From Enterococcus florum (GTDB lineage Bacteria; Bacillota; Bacilli; Lactobacillales; Enterococcaceae), in NCBI RefSeq assembly GCF_004309355.1, contig NZ_BJCC01000005.1, forward strand, positions 41,853-105,852: DNA of 64,000 nucleotides, in the 5' to 3' direction. Shown here piece by piece: positions 63,589 to 64,000 of the stretch (position 1 is its first letter; the number at the start of each line of letters is the position of its first letter). The notes below the pieces were generated by a model that had not been told where the DNA came from, made no database searches, and saw nothing but the letters and a program-made list of their open reading frames with translations. The translations under genes were made by a program, and so were the position numbers.

Positions 63589-64000
63589 TTACTCTTCTGC
63601 TTTCCCCTTTCGTCGAAGCAGAATCAGCCGAACCAGGATCATTCCTAGCATCACACTCGCTGTGATAATTGCCGCAAGCAGTACCTTTCGATCTACTTGA
63701 GTATTGTTGACTGCCTTGATCTTGTCCTTTTCTTCTGGCACATAGGCGGTGCGAATCCCTCGTACCAATAGGCGGTGCGAATTAACGCCATACGGTGTAC
63801 ACGTCACGATCGTACAGTGGTCCTCTCCAGCAACAGGTCGCAAAGCCTCGGTCTCTTCTGGCAGTACAACCTTGATTTGATCGACCTTGTAAGCCAGCGT
63901 CTGATCTAAGACAGTCAAATAAAACAGATCCCCTTGTTTCATTTCAGTCAAGTCTGTTAACAGCTTGCCGGAAGTCAGTCCCGTATGGCCGGTCAACACA
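63589..64000 (-). CDS. Class C (pilus) sortase, C-terminal part (cut by window edge)
   Basis: At least 137 residues are visible; the N-terminus lies beyond the right edge. It shows the substrate-cleft LTGHTGLTSGKLLTDLTEMK with the catalytic His, Cys and Arg in IVTCTPYGVNSHRLLVRGIR, and a C-terminal transmembrane helix (VLLAAIITASVMLGMILVRL) with a basic tail, the class C hallmark. Class C sortases polymerise LPXTG pilins, so pilin genes are expected just outside the window. Confidence 0.93.
   Translation of the reverse strand, partial: VLTGHTGLTSGKLLTDLTEMKQGDLFYLTVLDQTLAYKVDQIKVVLPEETEALRPVAGEDHCTIVTCTPYGVNSHRLLVRGIRTAYVPEEKDKIKAVNNTQVDRKVLLAAIITASVMLGMILVRLILLRRKGKAEE

Overview
The window looks like chromosomal DNA from a low-GC Firmicute, most likely an Enterococcus of the metabolically rich avium/raffinosus/gilvus kind. 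This rests on the many PTS operons, GlnR-type and cre-type operator sequences, an Rgg regulator, a class C sortase and strong AGGAGG ribosome binding sites. The species is an inference; there is no rRNA or tRNA gene to anchor it.

Layout. 1-3000: start of an L-arabinose operon (araD edge, araB, araR) with a perfect promoter and two AraR-type operators; araB appears to start at ATT. 3000-4900: a broken membrane-protein gene, an isochorismatase-like hydrolase and a small membrane protein. 4900-10500: an AraC regulator divergent from a four-gene operon (acyl-CoA dehydrogenase, EtfB, EtfA, CaiB-type CoA-transferase) that looks like a stripped-down carnitine/crotonobetaine-type enoyl-CoA reduction module. 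10600-21000: a nine-gene minus-strand operon for guanidine assimilation: two NifI-like PII proteins, a TauT-type ABC importer, two DUF1989 proteins (carboxyguanidine deiminase subunits), a biotin-dependent guanidine/urea carboxylase and allophanate hydrolase. Upstream are two perfect GlnR/TnrA boxes, a good promoter and a leader with a terminator and a competing antiterminator, a candidate guanidine riboswitch.

21000-26500: small accessory genes (ASCH, TraX, a DHA2 efflux pump behind an attenuator-like leader, a GNAT acetyltransferase under a pair of identical palindromic operators, a DUF998 membrane protein). 26500-32400: sugar-acid catabolism (KDG kinase, KDPG aldolase, beta-glucoside-type PTS) divergent from a ManD/RspA-like dehydratase, with a GntR regulator. 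32445-43207: a complete type I-B CRISPR-Cas locus, 38 repeats plus cas6-cas8b-cas7-cas5-cas3-cas4-cas1-cas2, visibly more AT-rich than its surroundings, followed upstream by an unrecognised membrane protein on the same strand.

44965-52511: a BBE-type FAD oxidoreductase and a five-gene oligopeptide-type ABC transporter with an intercistronic terminator. 53254-54964: an Rgg regulator divergent from a CPBP protease. 55043-63052: an eight-gene operon combining a galactitol-family PTS with rhamnulose-1-phosphate aldolase, lactaldehyde reductase, a 2-hydroxyacid dehydrogenase and its own PRD regulator; it has no isomerase or kinase, suggesting uptake of a free ketose or similar substrate as the phosphate. 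The right edge holds a gene remnant and the C-terminal part of a class C sortase.
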